A stretch of 64,000 nucleotides of DNA from Trichomonas vaginalis G3 (Eukaryota; Parabasalia; Trichomonadida; Trichomonadidae). A model generated the notes under the pieces. The model was not told where the DNA came from. It saw only the letters and a program-made list of their open reading frames with translations, and did no database searches. Both the position numbers and the translations under genes were made by a program. Below are positions 62,009 to 64,000 of the stretch, one piece after another. Position 1 is the stretch's first letter. The number at the start of each line of letters is the position of its first letter. The stretch is taken from the NCBI RefSeq assembly GCF_026262505.1, contig NC_067204.1, forward strand, positions 12,356,522 through 12,420,521, in the 5' to 3' direction.

Positions 62009-62018
62009 GATAAATTTT

Positions 62019-62027
62019 AAAAAGTGA
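62019..62027 (-). promoter_or_regulatory. TCACTTTTT initiator element
   Basis: Read on the minus strand, TCACTTTTT matches the T. vaginalis initiator (TCA+1, pyrimidine, T/A). With +1 at 62,025 the leader is about 16 bases, the usual short 5' UTR. Confidence 0.65.
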
Positions 62028-62127
62028 CAATAAATTCAGAAAACAATTAGTATATTTACAACATTTTGTATGAAAATTTTTCGTTACTGTATAATATGAT
62101 ACCCAAACATTTTACCAAAAAGTAACA

Positions 62128-62366
62128 GCAATGCAGAGCGCCATGGGCTATACATTGCTGATGCACAGCTTATAGCGCTCTGCATTGCTTCGTTGTGTCG
62201 CCAAGTCCTTTGCAATTGCAAGACATTGCAAAAGACTTGGCGACGAAAGCGAAGGATATTAACGGCAATTGGCAGCAGAATAGGCTACTGTTGCCTTGTG
62301 CCGTCAATATCCTTCGCTTTCTGGAAGAACTTCGGCTGAATAACTAAGTTATTCAGCCGAAGTTCT
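62128..62366. repeat. hairpin chain, left block (four stem-loops)
   Basis: Consecutive perfect or near-perfect stems: GCAATGCAGAGCGC/GCGCTCTGCATTGC (62,128-62,188); GTCGCCAAGTC...GACTTGGCGAC (62,197-62,244); GAAAGCGAAGGATATT...CAATATCCTTCGCTTTC (62,245-62,321); and a 41-base near-palindrome AGAACTTCGGCTGAATAAC with its inverse (62,326-62,366). Almost no base lies outside a stem or loop. No coding. Confidence 0.9.
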
Positions 62367-62419
62367 CCTACAACAAGGTACTGCAGGGCGCTACAGGCCA
62401 TGTACTAACAATATACAGC

Positions 62420-62951
62420 CTGCAGCGTAGGGTTGTTAAAAATATCAAAAATTAGCGTTTTGAAGACACCATGGTGTCTTATAATTTTCCCTTCCTTATT
62501 GGCGTGTAGAAATAAATGCGCCAATAGATTGAAGAAGAAGAATTGTTTTTCTCTTAATGAACTTTAAGCAAAACGGCTGTTTCAGTCATTAATTCTTAAA
62601 AATAAAAAGGGTAAAAACTAAATACAATGGGTAAAATTCAATAGTGTCTGTGCTATCGTTCAATTTGAAGGTGTCTTTTGAAACCGCAAGACACATTGAA
62701 TTTTTGAATAGTGTATTATGGTTTGACAGACACCAATGAAAAAAATAAAATGATATTTATTTTAAATATATAAGATCCTTATATAAAATATAAATATTTT
62801 ATCGTTTTATTTTCTTGTTTTAGAAATGTTTTTTATTGAAAAATCAATAAAACTAACTCCAAAATAAAATTTTTGATTTAAAGACACTATGATGACACCA
62901 GGCAAATCTTCCAAGACACCTATCGTCGGGAATCTAACAACCCTACTGCAG
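62420..62951. repeat. 0.53-kb inverted-repeat element inside the hairpin chain
   Basis: Bounded by CTGCAGCGTAGGGTTGTTA (62,420-62,438) and its inverse TAACAACCCTACTGCAG (62,935-62,951), differing only by two bases. Inside are AAGACACCATGGTGTCTT (62,463-62,480, a perfect 18-bp palindrome), ATTGGCG/CGCCAAT (62,498-62,525) and repeated GTGTCTT/AAGACAC and AGACACC motifs. Noncoding, MITE-like; no target duplication identified. Confidence 0.65.
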
Positions 62952-63126
62952 CGCTATGCAGTACCTTGTATAATTGCTAAGTTTAGTCTGATCTTATGCA
63001 ATCAGACTAAACTTAGCTACGAAAGCAAAGGACAACGGCAACAAAAAGCAGCAGAATAGGCCACTGTTACCTTGTTCTGCCGTTGTCCTTTGCTTTCTGG
63101 AAGAACTTCGGCTGAATAACTAAGTT
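62945..63126. repeat. hairpin chain, right block
   Basis: ACTGCA/TGCAGT (62,945-62,962); CTAAGTTTAGTCTGAT/ATCAGACTAAACTTAG (62,977-63,016, perfect 16-bp arms); GAAAGCAAAGGACAACGGCA with its perfect inverse (63,021-63,097); then half of the AGAACTTCGGCTGAATAACT palindrome (63,102-63,126). The third stem and its loop (GCAGCAGAATAGGC-ACTGTT) are homologous to the third stem of the left block. Confidence 0.9.
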
Positions 63127-63162
63127 CAAAAAACTCATGGGGCCAGTGCGCAAAAAACACAA

Positions 63163-63298
63163 ATTCTCAGACATACGATTATTTTTGATTCAAATGCTGT
63201 TCGGCATTAAAAGCAAAAATAATCATATATCTGAGAATTACACTTTTCCGACATTTTTGGGTCGCTTCGCGCCCCTGACAAAACATCGGAAAAGTGTA
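63163..63298. repeat. twin-hairpin insertion in duplication copy 2
   Basis: Two adjoining stems: ATTCTCAGA...TCTGAGAAT with inner GATTATTTTTG/CAAAAATAATC (63,163-63,238), and TACACTTTTCCGA/TCGGAAAAGTGTA (63,239-63,298) with an inner CGCTTCGCG. This 136-base block is absent from the matching position of copy 1 (after AAAACACC at about 61,175). Confidence 0.85.
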
Positions 63299-63431
63299 AA
63301 TTTTAGGACCCTGGGAAGGTGGTTATGTATGTTTTCTAAATGTTGGAAAAGTAGGGTATAGAATGAATTAATATTTAAAATTGACGTTGTATGAATGCAT
63401 GCACCCATTAAATTAAATTAAAAAAAATTAT

Positions 63432-64000
63432 TCAATTAACATAATCTGGATTTAATGGTTGATATAATCTTTTTATTGGATTGTGGTCATGATAAATGTA
63501 TGTTTCGATCTGAACATTATTCATTTTGGGCTCGGGCTTTAGGCTTTGTTTGTTTTGATTTTTTTCTTTGGATCTTGAATTATCACATACTATTATTCCC
63601 CTTGGCCTCGGATTCACTTGATCTATTCGCATTAACACATAATTAGTAGCTTCAATAACTCTATTATCTGGTGCAGGATAACATTCTTCTGTTAATTTTT
63701 TATCATTAAGGATCTCATCTGGAATCTTATATCCAAATACTTTTTCCCACAATGTTTGAGATTTCTGTTTTCTCATGACAAAATTTTTGAGATCTGAAAT
63801 TCGTTGAATATCTTTTAAGTAGTGCGGATAGTAGTTGAGAATTTCATTTCCCAATTTTTTGATTAACTCAAAATCTTTTTGAACAGTTTCTCTTTTTGGA
63901 TGAAACATTTGTATGTATTCCTCAAAACAATAGCAAGCCAAATTCCATCTCTTGAACATTAGACCTGTAACTTCGCCAATAAAACGGAATTTTTCTATGT
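63432..64000 (-). CDS. trichomonad multi-copy protein, copy 2 (cut by window edge)
   Basis: Open from the right edge; the visible part reads EKFRFIGEVTGLMFKRWNLA, then joins sequence almost identical to copy 1 from RETVQKDFELIKKLGNEILN to the end (PLNPDYVN). The first visible 40 residues are clearly more different from copy 1 than the rest. The start lies outside the window. Function unknown. Confidence 0.7.
   Translation of the reverse strand, partial: IEKFRFIGEVTGLMFKRWNLACYCFEEYIQMFHPKRETVQKDFELIKKLGNEILNYYPHYLKDIQRISDLKNFVMRKQKSQTLWEKVFGYKIPDEILNDKKLTEECYPAPDNRVIEATNYVLMRIDQVNPRPRGIIVCDNSRSKEKNQNKQSLKPEPKMNNVQIETYIYHDHNPIKRLYQPLNPDYVN

Overview
The window looks like nuclear DNA of a parabasalid protist, most probably Trichomonas vaginalis or a close trichomonad. 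It is AT-rich. The recognisable host genes are unbroken and without obvious introns. There is a DUF3447/ankyrin gene of the kind expanded in trichomonads, one clear TCACTTTTT initiator-type start element, and a large load of Polinton/Maverick DNA. The species is inferred from gene content, not proven.

Layout. (1) 1 to about 14,020: the right part of a decayed Polinton (element A). It holds a fibre-like gene, integrase, a KilA-N accessory island, protein-primed DNA polymerase B, a minus-strand structural-gene candidate, a capsid-like gene and small genes. (2) 14,276-15,961: a pogo-like DNA transposon with matching ends and TA duplication. (3) 16-37.3 kb: host genes: G-protein alpha subunit, CCDC112/148-like coiled-coil protein, type II membrane glycosyltransferase-like protein, COMMD9-like protein, an acidic protein, a small membrane protein, a dynein-tail-like protein, a TPR protein with an SGNH-like C-terminus, a DUF3447/ankyrin gene whose last repeats are separated by minisatellite DNA, and an importin-beta-like karyopherin. 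(4) 37,338-61,088: a second, different Polinton (element B), end to end. It has an adenine methyltransferase at the left end, small amphipathic proteins, a phage-type fibre, integrase, an HNH endonuclease, the same KilA-N island as element A, packaging ATPase, SF3 helicase, a penton candidate, major capsid protein and a long coiled-coil/proline-rich gene region. It ends in a 280-bp fold-back. (5) 61.1-64 kb: two copies of an unknown trichomonad gene flanking 1.2 kb of DNA made almost wholly of hairpins.

The two Polintons show what such elements carry in this lineage: a shared virion set (capsid, fibre, possibly penton) and different replication genes. Element A has PolB; element B has an SF3 helicase and only a doubtful PolB 3' vestige. 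Both are fossils with many broken frames, whereas the long host genes between them are open throughout, so the breaks are probably real decay and not sequencing error.

The observations most worth a second look are: the KilA-N island and its leading cassette, bracketed by different inverted repeats in the two elements; the hairpin chain at 62.1-63.3 kb, whose stems change in matched pairs; the ankyrin repeats interrupted at the same point by minisatellite DNA; the near-perfect fold-back at the right end of element B; and a fibre protein with repeated HxH modules inside an integrated capsid-bearing element.
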